Of a DNA stretch of 64,000 nt, positions 1 to 7,356 are shown one piece after another; position 1 is the stretch's first letter; the number at the start of each line of letters is the position of its first letter. The notes beneath the pieces were generated by a model. The model was not told the DNA's origin. It searched no databases and saw only the letters and a program-made list of their open reading frames with translations. The position numbers were made by a program, and so were the translations under genes. The DNA is taken from the NCBI RefSeq assembly GCF_009830945.1, contig NZ_ML776456.1, positions 1-64,000 of the forward strand, in the 5' to 3' direction. This stretch comes from Nocardiopsis sp. FR4 (GTDB taxonomy: Bacteria > Actinomycetota > Actinomycetes > Streptosporangiales > Streptosporangiaceae).

Positions 1-144
1 GTCGTGATCGAGGCGATGAAGATGGAGCAGCCGCTGAACGCGCACAAGGCCGGGACGGTGACCGGGCTGAAGATCGCCGCGGGCGAGACCGTGGGCAACG
101 GCGCGGTGGTCTGCGAGATCAAGGACGTGCCAGCACCGGGGTGA
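1..144 (+). CDS. C-terminal end of biotin-dependent acyl-CoA carboxylase alpha chain (partial)
   Basis: Only the last 47 residues lie in the window. They form the end of a biotinyl carrier domain: the motif EAMKM is present, with the biotin-accepting lysine at codon 19-21, followed by the usual hairpin-like Gly/Val-rich tail (AGETVGNGAVVCEI). In the family this domain sits at the C-terminus of acetyl-/propionyl-CoA carboxylase alpha chains, carrying CO2 between the biotin carboxylase and carboxyltransferase sites. It is distinct from the complete AccB at 11620-12192. The upstream part is outside the window, so a free-standing carrier protein cannot be excluded. Confidence 0.85.
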   Translation, partial: VVIEAMKMEQPLNAHKAGTVTGLKIAAGETVGNGAVVCEIKDVPAPG

Positions 145-674
145 CCCGTTCCGGCACCTGGCCCGTGGTGGAAGGCACGGGTCGGGTGCCGGCCGGGGAC
201 GGGGTCCGATGCGCCGACGGAGCAAGCCCCGGCCCGCGTGGTGCGAGCCCAGGAGTCCGCGCCTCTCGCAGTACCTCAGGGACCGGCGGTCGGCGCCAAC
301 TGAGGGGTGCGCCCGCCGGCCCCGCGGCTCCCACGACGAACAGCGGCGCGGACGTAGAGGTAGCGGTGGAACACCAGCCCGCCGTCCGCGGCGGGAGGGC
401 GCCGGGGACACAGCGCGGGACCCCGGGGGCCAAGTCCGGGAGTCCGACGGCCGCGACCGTACCCGCTCCGGCGATGAGGGGGAAGGTGGCGCGCCACCCC
501 GTCGCTCCACCCGGCCGGGCACCGGTCGGTACCCCGGTGACCAACGCGGCCGTCATGCCCGCCGTGGCGGTGCACCGGGGAAATCTCTCCAGGGCCACGG
601 TCCGAGGCCGGGGTGGCCGTGGCGAACAGGGCCGCGAAGAGGAGGAGAAGCCAGGGCGGCGTCGTGCGGTTCAC
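145..674 (-). pseudogene. possible broken gene for a secreted protein
   Basis: At 674 on the minus strand an ATG opens a convincing signal peptide (MNRTTPPWLLLLFAALFATATPA) with G/C-ending codons. Protein-like sequence then seems to move between frames: around 400-600 the frame containing FPLIAGAGTVAAVGLPDL looks better, and around 300-400 the original frame again (GLVFHRYLYVRAA). No single frame gives a coherent protein, so I read this as a small exported protein damaged by indels, or as chance ORFs in GC-rich DNA. I recognise no family. Otherwise the stretch 145-900 holds no gene that I can support. Confidence 0.22.
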
Positions 675-962
675 GTGATTTCCTCGGGGGAACGGCGGTT
701 CCGGGTCGGTGTGACGGTAGGTGGTGACACCGGTGTCAGGTGCACGTTCCGCGGGCGCGGGGCGCGGAAGCTGGGGGCCAAGTGCACCGCGGCGGGCGAT
801 TCCATCGTGGGGTTGTTAGCTTTACGTGATACACACGCTACCGAGCGTGAGGCCGCGTCGCGTTCAACTCATCCCTTGGAGCACACCTAGGAAGAACCCC
901 ATGACCCTGCCCTGCCCTACCGTCGCGACTACCGCCACAGCAGCAGTGGCCGGGGAGGCATC
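675..962 (+). promoter_or_regulatory. upstream region of the aromatic PKS operon
   Basis: This stretch must carry the promoter of the 963-4285 operon. It contains an AT-richer patch (about 815-835) and two copies of a CGTGA-type element, ACGTGA at 824-829 and GCGTGA at 845-850, 21 bases apart on the same face of the helix. Direct repeats at about 11 or 22 bases are typical targets of SARP activators, and a SARP gene lies at 33331-34083. That link is inference; no clear -35/-10 pair stands out. Confidence 0.25.
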
Positions 963-966
963 GTGA
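901..966 (+). CDS. possible 21-residue leader peptide overlapping the KSalpha start
   Basis: An ATG at 901 has a good ribosome-binding site (AGGAAG, about 889-894) and opens 21 codons rich in Thr and Ala. The TGA at 964-966 overlaps the KSalpha GTG at 963 in the GTGA pattern common in this window. It could be a translated leader that couples ribosomes to the ketosynthase gene. KSalpha also has its own GGGGAGG site inside this leader. Composition alone cannot show that the leader is made. Confidence 0.3.
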   Translation: MTLPCPTVATTATAAVAGEAS

Positions 967-2210
967 GACGTGAGGCCGTCGTCACCGGTGTCGGAGTGGT
1001 GGCCCCCGGAGCGGTCGGAGCGGCCGCGTTCTGGGAGATGCTCACCGCCGGACGCACCGCCACCCGCCACATCACCCTTTTCGACGCCACCGGATTCCGC
1101 TCCCGAATCGCCGCCGAGATCGACTTCGACCCCGCCGCGCACGGGTTGGACGACGAGCGCATGGACAGGTACGTGCAGTTCGCCGCCGTCGCCGCGACCG
1201 AGGCGCTGGCCGACGCCGAACCTCCCCTGGAGGAGATCTCCCCCTGGCGCTTGGGCGTCAGCATGGGGACGGCCGTGGGGGGCACCACGCGCCTGGAGAA
1301 GGACTACGTGGCGATGAGCCGGGGCGGAGCCGACTGGGTGGTCGACCGCTCGGCCGCCTCGCCGCACCTGTACCGGGCTCTGACGCCCAGCGTCCTGTCC
1401 GGGGAGATCGCCGAACTGGTCGGCGCGCGCGGTCCGGTGCGGACGGTCTCCACCGGGTGCACCTCGGGACTGGACGCGGTCGGTTACGCCGCCCAGGCCA
1501 TTGAGGACGACCTCGCGGACGTGGTCGTCGCGGGCGCCGCCGAGTCCCCGATCTCGCCCATCGCCATGGCCTGCTTCGACGCCATCAAGGCCACCACGGA
1601 CCGCAACGACGATCCCGCGCACGCGTCCCGGCCCTTCGACCGCGACCGCAACGGCTTCGTCATGGGGGAGGGGGCGGCGGTCCTGGTGCTGGAGGAGGCG
1701 GGCGCCGCCCGCCGCCGGGGCGCGCGGATCCGCTGCCGGGTCGCGGGCTTCGCCAACCACGGCAACGCCTACCACATGACCGGCCTGCGCCGCGAGGGCA
1801 CCGAGATGGCCCGGGCCATCACGACCGCGCTGGACCAGGCGCGGCGCCCGGCCTCGGCGGTGGACTACGTCAACGCCCACGGGTCGGGCACCGTGCAGAA
1901 CGACCGGCACGAGACCGACGCCGTCAAGCGCGCCCTGGGCGACCACGCGCGGCGGGTGCCCATGTCCTCGATCAAGTCGTCCGTGGGGCACTCCCTGGGG
2001 GCCATCGGCTCGATCGAGCTGGCCGCCTGCGTGATGGCCATGGACACCGGGGTCGTACCGCCGACCGCGAACCTGAGCACACCCGACCCCGAGTGCGACC
2101 TGGACTACGTGCCGGTGACCGCGCGCGAGCATCGCACGGACGTGGTGCTCTCCGTGGGCAGCGGCTTCGGCGGGTTCCAGTCGGCTGTCGTCCTGGACCG
2201 GGGAGAGTGA
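963..2210 (+). CDS. aromatic type II polyketide ketosynthase alpha (KSalpha)
   Basis: This 415-residue ketosynthase catalyses decarboxylative Claisen condensation of malonyl-ACP, as a heterodimer with the chain-length factor encoded next to it. The aromatic-class active-site motif [13 protein letters not shown] is intact, with the nucleophile at Cys166. The other thiolase-fold residues are also visible: His306 (NAHGSGT), Lys338 (SSIKSS) and His343 (GHSLGA). The [11 protein letters not shown] block is typical of actinorhodin- and WhiE-type KSalpha. The GTG start follows GGGGAGG. The CLF gene begins 9 bases downstream, so the genes are surely one operon. Whether the product is a spore pigment or an aromatic antibiotic core cannot be told from this protein alone. 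Confidence 0.95.
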   Translation: MRREAVVTGVGVVAPGAVGAAAFWEMLTAGRTATRHITLFDATGFRSRIAAEIDFDPAAHGLDDERMDRYVQFAAVAATEALADAEPPLEEISPWRLGVSMGTAVGGTTRLEKDYVAMSRGGADWVVDRSAASPHLYRALTPSVLSGEIAELVGARGPVRTVSTGCTSGLDAVGYAAQAIEDDLADVVVAGAAESPISPIAMACFDAIKATTDRNDDPAHASRPFDRDRNGFVMGEGAAVLVLEEAGAARRRGARIRCRVAGFANHGNAYHMTGLRREGTEMARAITTALDQARRPASAVDYVNAHGSGTVQNDRHETDAVKRALGDHARRVPMSSIKSSVGHSLGAIGSIELAACVMAMDTGVVPPTANLSTPDPECDLDYVPVTAREHRTDVVLSVGSGFGGFQSAVVLDRGE

Positions 2211-2219
2211 GGAACGGCC

Positions 2220-3431
2220 ATGGCCATGGTGATCACGGGACTCGGCACGGTCTCACCCGCGGGGGTGGGCACCGAGGACTACTGGACCGCGCTGTGTGAG
2301 GGACGCACCCTCATCGCGCCGATCCCCGACTTCGACACGAGCGGCTTCCACGTGCGCCTGGGCGGCAAGGTCCCCGGGTTCGACCCGAACGCGCACCTGG
2401 AGGGCCGCTACGTCGTCCAGACCGACGCGTTCACCTGGTTCGCGATGACCGCCGCCGACGAGGCCCTGCGGGACTCGGGCGCGGCCGCCGACGGCGACCC
2501 CTACGCGACCGGCGTCCTCATCTGCAGCTGCGCGGGGGGCGTCGAGTTCGGGCAGCGCGAGATCGCGGCCCTGTGGGCCAGCGGTCCGGGTTATGTGGGC
2601 CCGTACCAGTCCATCGCCTGGTTCTACGCCGCGAGCACCGGCCAGGTGTCGATCCGCAACGGCCTCAAGGGCATGTGCGGGGTGCTGGTCACCGACGAGC
2701 CGGGGATGCTCGACGCCCTCGGACAGAGCGAGCGGGCCCTGCGGCGCGGAACCTCCGCGATGCTGGTCGGCGGGAGCGAGGCACCGATCGGGTCGCCGTT
2801 CTCCCTGGCCTGCCAGGAGGGGGCCGGCCTGCTCAGCGGGGACGACGACCCCCGTTCGGCCTACGTGCCCTTCACCGAGCGGGCCCACGGCTACGTCCCC
2901 GCCGAGGGGGCGGCCGTCGCGGTCGTGGAGGAGGAGGCCGCCGCGCGGGCGCGGGGGGCCCGGGTCCGGGCCGTCGTCGCGGGCCAGGCCAGCACTTTCG
3001 GAGGGGTCGGCGCGTTCGACCCGGGCGGTGCCGGACTCCTGCACGCGGCACGGCAGGCCATGGAGCGCGCGGGTGTCGGACCGGAGGACGTGGACGTGGT
3101 CTTCGCCGACGCCGTGGGCGTGCCCAAGGCCGACGCCGACGAGGCCGCGGTGCTGCGGCAGCTGTTCCCCCGGGGGGTCGCGGTCACCGCGCCCAAGACC
3201 GGGTTCGGCCGCGCCTACGCCGGGGCCGGGGCGCTGGACGTGGCCGCCGCCGTGCTGAGCCTGGAACACCAGCTCGTGCCGCCCACACCCCACGTCGACG
3301 ACGCGCTCCTCGGCCTGGACCTGGTCGTCCGTGTCCCGCGGGCCGCCCGCCTGCGCACCGCGCTCGTCCTGTCGCGCGGCCTGGGCGGGACCAACTCCGC
3401 CGTCGTCCTCACCCTGCCTGAGCACTCCTGA
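2220..3431 (+). CDS. aromatic type II PKS chain-length factor (KSbeta/CLF)
   Basis: This 403-residue partner of the KSalpha upstream shapes the cavity that sets polyketide length. It has the KS fold (MAMVITGLGTVSPAG, YVPAEGAAVAVVEE, GLGGTNSAVVL) but no catalytic Cys. In family members such as the actinorhodin CLF, the position equivalent to the KSalpha Cys is a conserved Gln in VAEQAGGLDAL. Here the aligned stretch is VTDEPGMLDAL, so Glu160 replaces Gln. The catalytic His motifs are also gone. ATG start, 9 bases after KSalpha. The Gln-to-Glu change may matter for decarboxylative priming with acetyl units; that is inference from alignment by eye. Confidence 0.93.
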   Translation: MAMVITGLGTVSPAGVGTEDYWTALCEGRTLIAPIPDFDTSGFHVRLGGKVPGFDPNAHLEGRYVVQTDAFTWFAMTAADEALRDSGAAADGDPYATGVLICSCAGGVEFGQREIAALWASGPGYVGPYQSIAWFYAASTGQVSIRNGLKGMCGVLVTDEPGMLDALGQSERALRRGTSAMLVGGSEAPIGSPFSLACQEGAGLLSGDDDPRSAYVPFTERAHGYVPAEGAAVAVVEEEAAARARGARVRAVVAGQASTFGGVGAFDPGGAGLLHAARQAMERAGVGPEDVDVVFADAVGVPKADADEAAVLRQLFPRGVAVTAPKTGFGRAYAGAGALDVAAAVLSLEHQLVPPTPHVDDALLGLDLVVRVPRAARLRTALVLSRGLGGTNSAVVLTLPEHS

Positions 3432-3554
3432 CCGTCCCCGCTCCGGCCGCCGCCCCCGGGGCGGTGGTTCCACAGCCGCGGGCGCACGAGCGCGCGCCCG
3501 GCACCAGAGCCCTGTTCCGAGCACGTACGAGAGCACGACCATTCGAGGAGATCC

Positions 3555-3812
3555 ATGCCCGACAGCCATATCGCGATCGAGGAGTTGGTGGAACTCATGT
3601 CCACCCGCGCCGGGATCAGAACCGACGCCGCCACGGCGGCCGCGAGCACCTTCGAGGACCTGGGGGTCGACTCCCTCGGTGTCATGGGCATCGTGGCGGA
3701 GCTGGAGCGCCGCGTCGGCCGCAAGCTCGGCGCGGAGGCCGAGGCGGCGCCCTCCCCGAGCGCACTGGTGACCGTCGTCAACGAGGGCGGCCCCGCCGCC
3801 GAAAGGGTGTGA
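3555..3812 (+). CDS. acyl carrier protein of the aromatic PKS
   Basis: This 85-residue carrier protein holds the growing poly-beta-ketone on a phosphopantetheine arm. The attachment motif DLGVDSLGVMGI places the modified serine at Ser40, followed by the expected helix (VAELERRVGRKLG). It sits third in the set KSalpha, CLF, ACP, aromatase, the classic order of a minimal type II PKS. RBS GAGGAG precedes the ATG. The 123-base gap after the CLF gene shows no feature I can name. The ACP ends 5 bases before the aromatase start. Confidence 0.93.
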   Translation: MPDSHIAIEELVELMSTRAGIRTDAATAAASTFEDLGVDSLGVMGIVAELERRVGRKLGAEAEAAPSPSALVTVVNEGGPAAERV

Positions 3813-3817
3813 ACCGC

Positions 3818-4285
3818 ATGGGACACATGGAGCACAGCGTCGTCATCGACGCCCCCTACGAGCTGGTCTGGGAGCGGACCAACGACGTGGCCTCCTGGCC
3901 GGAGCTGTTCAGCCGGCACTCCTCGGTGGAGATCCTGCACCAGGAGGGGAACACCACGCGCTTCCGGGTGGTCAAGCAGGACGACCAGGGCCGTGTGTGG
4001 AGCTGGGTGTCCGAGCGCACCGTGGACCCGGCGGAGGGCAAGGCGTGGTCCCACCGGGGCCAGCTGGAGGGCTTCGAGTACGTGAAGATCCACTGGGACT
4101 TCGAGGCGGTGCCGGAGGGCACCCGCCTGACCTGGAGCCACCACTTCGTCCTCAAGCCGGACGCGCCCTTCACCGAGGAGCAGGTGGTCGCCAAGTACCA
4201 GCGCGACCTGCCGATCGAGATGGAGGAGATCAAGAACAAGATCGAGGAGATCGCCCGGGAGCAGATGGAGGAGGCCATCGGCTGA
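3818..4285 (+). CDS. polyketide aromatase/cyclase, SRPBCC (START-like) single domain
   Basis: This 155-residue protein is a single SRPBCC domain like the TcmN N-terminal domain and the WhiE-VI/BenH type aromatases, which fold nascent poly-beta-ketones and form the first aromatic ring inside a helix-grip pocket. Family-typical features are the start (HSVVIDAPYELVWERTNDV), the WPELF turn, the VWSWVSERTVDP strand pair and the long C-terminal helix (LPIEMEEIKNKIEEIA). The ATG at 3818 is chosen because it lies 5 bases after the ACP stop and begins the domain exactly; longer readings run through the ACP gene. It is the last gene of the aromatic operon. No second cyclase is linked. Confidence 0.9.
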   Translation: MGHMEHSVVIDAPYELVWERTNDVASWPELFSRHSSVEILHQEGNTTRFRVVKQDDQGRVWSWVSERTVDPAEGKAWSHRGQLEGFEYVKIHWDFEAVPEGTRLTWSHHFVLKPDAPFTEEQVVAKYQRDLPIEMEEIKNKIEEIAREQMEEAIG

Positions 4286-4438
4286 GCGCGCCGGGGTCGA
4301 CCCGTCGTGGTCGGCCCCGACCCGGGGGCGGGACGGTCAGGGACGCCCGGCCTCCCCTCCCCCGGGGCAGTGGCCCGAGAGGGTGACGCGCAGGCGCAGG
4401 CACAGGCCCCACACGCGGCGGAGGGCATGGTGCCTTTA

Positions 4439-4453
4439 TACCCCCTGGGAGTA
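4439..4453. promoter_or_regulatory. CsoR-like copper operator
   Basis: TACCCCCTGGGAGTA is a near-palindrome (13 of 15 positions symmetric around the centre) of the GC-rich, TA-flanked kind bound by copper-sensing CsoR repressors. It lies about 110 bases before the DUF6153 gene, with an AT-rich TTTATA at its left edge. A matching element at 8461-8475 marks the other end of the copper block. No csoR gene is in the window. Confidence 0.5.
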
Positions 4454-4563
4454 GTGTTGAGGGGCCCGTCGGCCCGCCTTCTCCGGCCGGTGAACGCCGG
4501 GGGCGATCCTCGGCGTCCTACGGGAGGCCCCTGGTCATCCCGTGCGACCCGGGGTCTAGGCTG

Positions 4564-5052
4564 GTGACCGTGAGCATGGTGACACGTGAGCGCGCGGTGC
4601 GCCCCGGCCCGGCCTGGGTGCGCTTGTTGCTGCTGGTGTCGCTGCTGTTCGGTGTGGCCGCCATGCACACGTTGGGCCATCCCGCCACGGGCGCGCACGA
4701 GAGCGCGCCCGCCGATCCGGTGTCCTCCTTCGTCCTCTCCGTGGCCGCCTCCGCCCAGACCGACCCGAGAACGCACCACGGGTCGCTCTCCCCGGTGCAC
4801 GCCGTCCCGCTGGCCGCCGTGGACGCGGGTCCGGCCGCCTCCATCGACCCCCACGGTCCGGCCACGGACGCCACCTCGGTGTGCCTGGCGATCGTCGGTA
4901 TGGCCACCGCCCTGCTCGGGCTCACCGCGGCGGTCCTCCTTCCCTGGCCCGGCCTCCGGCCCCGGCCGCCCGCGTTCCCGCGGCGGTCGGTGACGCGGGT
5001 CGCGACGCCCTCGCCCCCCTCCCTGGCGCAACTGCAGGTGCTGAGGGTGTAG
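4564..5052 (+). CDS. DUF6153-like membrane protein of the copper block
   Basis: This 162-residue protein has one membrane segment near the N-terminus (LLLLVSLLFGVAAMHTLGH) and another around residues 105-128 (AIVGMATALLGLTAAVLLPW), with a His/Ser/Asp-rich loop between them. The LLL...GVAAMHTLGH opening matches the DUF6153 family as I remember it, which recurs next to DUF305 and copper genes in actinomycetes; its biochemical role is unknown. The start is uncertain: GTG 4564, GTG 4570 and ATG 4576 are all in frame, and a TAGGCT -10-like box at 4557-4562 would suit a leaderless ATG at 4576. It is the first gene after the CsoR-like site, so copper induction is likely. Confidence 0.65.
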   Translation: MTVSMVTRERAVRPGPAWVRLLLLVSLLFGVAAMHTLGHPATGAHESAPADPVSSFVLSVAASAQTDPRTHHGSLSPVHAVPLAAVDAGPAASIDPHGPATDATSVCLAIVGMATALLGLTAAVLLPWPGLRPRPPAFPRRSVTRVATPSPPSLAQLQVLRV

Positions 5053-5172
5053 AGGCCCTCCCGGGCACACGCGTGGCCGCGGTGCGTCCCGCGGTGTCCG
5101 GACCCGCTCCCCGTTCACCACGCCGTGGCGCCACGCGCCATGCGCGGACAACGCCATGAGGAAGTACCGAGG

Positions 5173-5820
5173 ATGACCGTTTACACCCGTACGCGCGCGT
5201 TCCCACTGGTCCCGGCCGCCCTGGCCGCGGCCCTTCTGCTCAGCTCCTGCGGGACGGAGGGGGAGGAGACCCCCGCCGCCGCGCCCACGGAGCAGCAGAC
5301 CGCCGAGGGGCAGGAGGCCGCCGAGTTCAACGACGCCGACATCATGTTCGCCCAGATGATGATCCCTCACCACGAGCAGGCCGTGGAGATGTCCAGGCTC
5401 GCTCCGGAGCGGGCGGGCGGCGAGGTCGGGGACCTCGCCGCCGGGATCGAGGCCGCGCAGGCACCCGAGATCGAACAGCTCAGGCAGATGCTGGCCGCCT
5501 GGGGTGAGGAGCCCGAGGTCGGGATGGGCCACGAGGACACGGCCGGGATGATGTCCGAGGAGCGGATGGCCCAACTCGAACAGGCCGAGGGCGGGGAGTT
5601 CGACACGCCGTTCCTGGAGATGATGATCGACCACCACGAGGGCGCCGTCGCGATGGCCCGGGACGAGCTGGACAACGGTGTCAGCCCCGAGGCCGTCGAG
5701 CTCGCCCGGAACGTCGTCGACACCCAGGAGGCCGAGATCGAGCGGATGCGCGAACTGCTCGGCGAGGACGCCGGGGACGACGACGGGACGGACGGAAAGC
5801 GGGACCACGATGACCACTGA
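5173..5820 (+). CDS. DUF305 lipoprotein (copper-associated)
   Basis: This 215-residue exported lipoprotein has the lipobox LLLSSC with the acylated Cys26, then an acidic linker. It carries two copies of the His-pair motif typical of DUF305, MMIPHHEQAVEM (His66-67) and MMIDHHEGAVAM (His154-155), in a ferritin-like four-helix fold. DUF305 proteins cluster with copper resistance genes; metal binding by the His pairs is a family-level inference. The ATG at 5173 follows GAGGAAG and begins a proper signal peptide, so an upstream ATG at 5125 is rejected. It overlaps the next gene by 11 bases. Confidence 0.85.
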   Translation: MTVYTRTRAFPLVPAALAAALLLSSCGTEGEETPAAAPTEQQTAEGQEAAEFNDADIMFAQMMIPHHEQAVEMSRLAPERAGGEVGDLAAGIEAAQAPEIEQLRQMLAAWGEEPEVGMGHEDTAGMMSEERMAQLEQAEGGEFDTPFLEMMIDHHEGAVAMARDELDNGVSPEAVELARNVVDTQEAEIERMRELLGEDAGDDDGTDGKRDHDDH

Positions 5821-6751
5821 GCACCTCTCCCCGCGGCCGCGTCCCGCGCCGACGCCTCGGGGCGGCGGGCGCCCCGGTCGCGCCCGCACGGGAGCCGTCC
5901 TGCTCTGCGCGGCGGCGGCCCTGGCCCTGGTCACCGGTTGCGGGGCCGGCGGCGCGGACGGCTCCCACGGTTCCCGAACCCCGGCGGCGGACGGCGTCGT
6001 CCTGCCCGCGGAGGCCGCCCACGTCCACGGCGTGGCGGCCGACCCCGGGACCGGCGAGGTCCTCGTGGCCACCCACGACGGCCTGTTCCGCCTCCCCGCC
6101 CCCGAGGAGGGGACGGGAGAGGGCGCCGAACCGGAGAAGGTGGGCCCGACGATCGACCTGATGGGCTTCTCCGTCACCGACACCGGCCGCCTGCTGGCCA
6201 GCGGCCACCCCGGCCCCGGCACCGACCTGCCCAACCCGGTCGGACTGATCGAGTCCCTCGACGGCGGGGCGAGCTGGAGCCCGCTCTCCCGGGAGGGCGA
6301 GTCGGACTTCCACTCCCTGGCGGTCGGAGGGGAACGGGTGGTCGGCTTCGACGGCCGCCTGCTCGCCACCGAGAACGGCACGGACTGGGAGGAACTGGAC
6401 CCGTCCGTCGAGCCGCTCTCCCTGGCGGTCTCCGACGACGGAGCCACCGTGGTCGCCACGACCGGGCAGGGGCTGCGGCGCTCGACCGACGGCGGAGCCA
6501 GCTTCGCCCCCGTGGCGGACGCCCCGCCGCTGGTGCTGGTGGCCTGGGCGGCCGGGACCGACTCCCTCTACGGCCTGACCTCGGGCGGGGAGGTGCACCG
6601 CAGTGAGGACGCGGGGGTGGCCTGGGCGCGGACCGGTGCGGTCGGGGGCGAGCCGCAGGCCCTGCACGCCGACGCCGACCAGCTGGTCGTGGTCGCCGAC
6701 CACCGCGTCAGCCGCTCCACCGACGCGGGCGCCACCTTCCGCGGGTGGTGA
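5810..6751 (+). CDS. lipoprotein beta-propeller, F510_1955/BNR-repeat type
   Basis: This 313-residue protein has an unusually long positively charged N-region and then a lipobox (LVTGC, Cys44). The rest is a series of BNR/sortilin-like Asp-box repeats: SLDGGASWSPL, TENGTDWEEL, STDGGASFAPV, SEDAGVAWART and STDAGATF. The type is usually annotated as an F510_1955 glycosylhydrolase, but no glycosidase activity is established and the Asp-boxes only show a propeller fold. Its gene starts inside the DUF305 gene (ATG 5810) and the two are surely co-translated. A strong hairpin at 6768-6794 ends the transcript. Confidence 0.8.
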   Translation: MTTEHLSPRPRPAPTPRGGGRPGRARTGAVLLCAAAALALVTGCGAGGADGSHGSRTPAADGVVLPAEAAHVHGVAADPGTGEVLVATHDGLFRLPAPEEGTGEGAEPEKVGPTIDLMGFSVTDTGRLLASGHPGPGTDLPNPVGLIESLDGGASWSPLSREGESDFHSLAVGGERVVGFDGRLLATENGTDWEELDPSVEPLSLAVSDDGATVVATTGQGLRRSTDGGASFAPVADAPPLVLVAWAAGTDSLYGLTSGGEVHRSEDAGVAWARTGAVGGEPQALHADADQLVVVADHRVSRSTDAGATFRGW

Positions 6752-6767
6752 GGCGGTCCTTCCACGC

Positions 6768-6794
6768 GGGGTCGCACCCGGCGGGTGCGACCCC
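6768..6794 (+). terminator. perfect 12-bp hairpin after the DUF305/propeller genes
   Basis: GGGGTCGCACCC at 6768-6779 pairs with GGGTGCGACCCC at 6783-6794 across a 3-base loop. It begins 16 bases after the propeller stop codon. There is no long T-tract, which is usual for actinobacterial terminators. Confidence 0.7.
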
Positions 6795-6902
6795 GTCCCC
6801 CCGTGTGTTTGGTTCCGTCCCCGGTGGTTAGGGGGAGTGCGCGGCGGTGGCCGCCACCGGTCGCCCCCGCGTCCGTACGTCGACGACGAAGGGGAGAGAA
6901 CC

Positions 6903-7307
6903 ATGAGTGTGGCGGGGCAGATGCTGGAGACCTATCCCATGGACCTGGGCGGTGTGGACCGCGACAAGATGCGGGCCTGCATCGAGGCGTGCTTCGAGTG
7001 CGCGCAGGCCTGTACCGCGTGCGCGGACGCCTGTCTGAGCGAGGACATGGTCGCGGAGCTGGTCAAGTGCGTGCGCACCAACCTCGACTGCGCCGACCAG
7101 TGCGAGGCGACCGGGCGGGTGCTCTCGCGGCACACGGGCTACGACGCCAACATGACCCGGGCCGTGCTGGAGGCCTGCGCGCAGACCTGCAAGACCTGCG
7201 CCGACGAGTGCGGCGCGCACGCCTCCCAGCACGAGCACTGCCGGGTGTGCGCCGAGGCGTGCCGGCGCTGTGAGCAGGCCTGCCGGGAGCTGATCGACTC
7301 GCTGTGA
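6903..7307 (+). CDS. Csp3-type four-helix copper storage protein
   Basis: This 134-residue protein contains 18 cysteines, nearly all in CxxC or CxxxC steps along four helices (ACIEACFECAQACTACADAC, LDCADQC, ACAQTCKTCADEC, CRVCAEACRRCEQAC). That is the pattern of the copper storage protein Csp3, whose bundle core is lined by Cys thiolates that bind many Cu(I) ions. There is no signal peptide, which fits the cytosolic Csp3 class and not exported Csp1. The ATG follows GGGGAGAG. It lies inside the copper block, between the DUF305 genes and the opposing HLHP protein, which supports copper as the metal. Closely related ferredoxin-like DUF326 annotations describe the same fold. Confidence 0.85.
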   Translation: MSVAGQMLETYPMDLGGVDRDKMRACIEACFECAQACTACADACLSEDMVAELVKCVRTNLDCADQCEATGRVLSRHTGYDANMTRAVLEACAQTCKTCADECGAHASQHEHCRVCAEACRRCEQACRELIDSL

Positions 7308-7356
7308 CGCCGCCCCCGGAGGAGACGCGCGCGCCCCCTCCGGGGCCCGCCACCGT

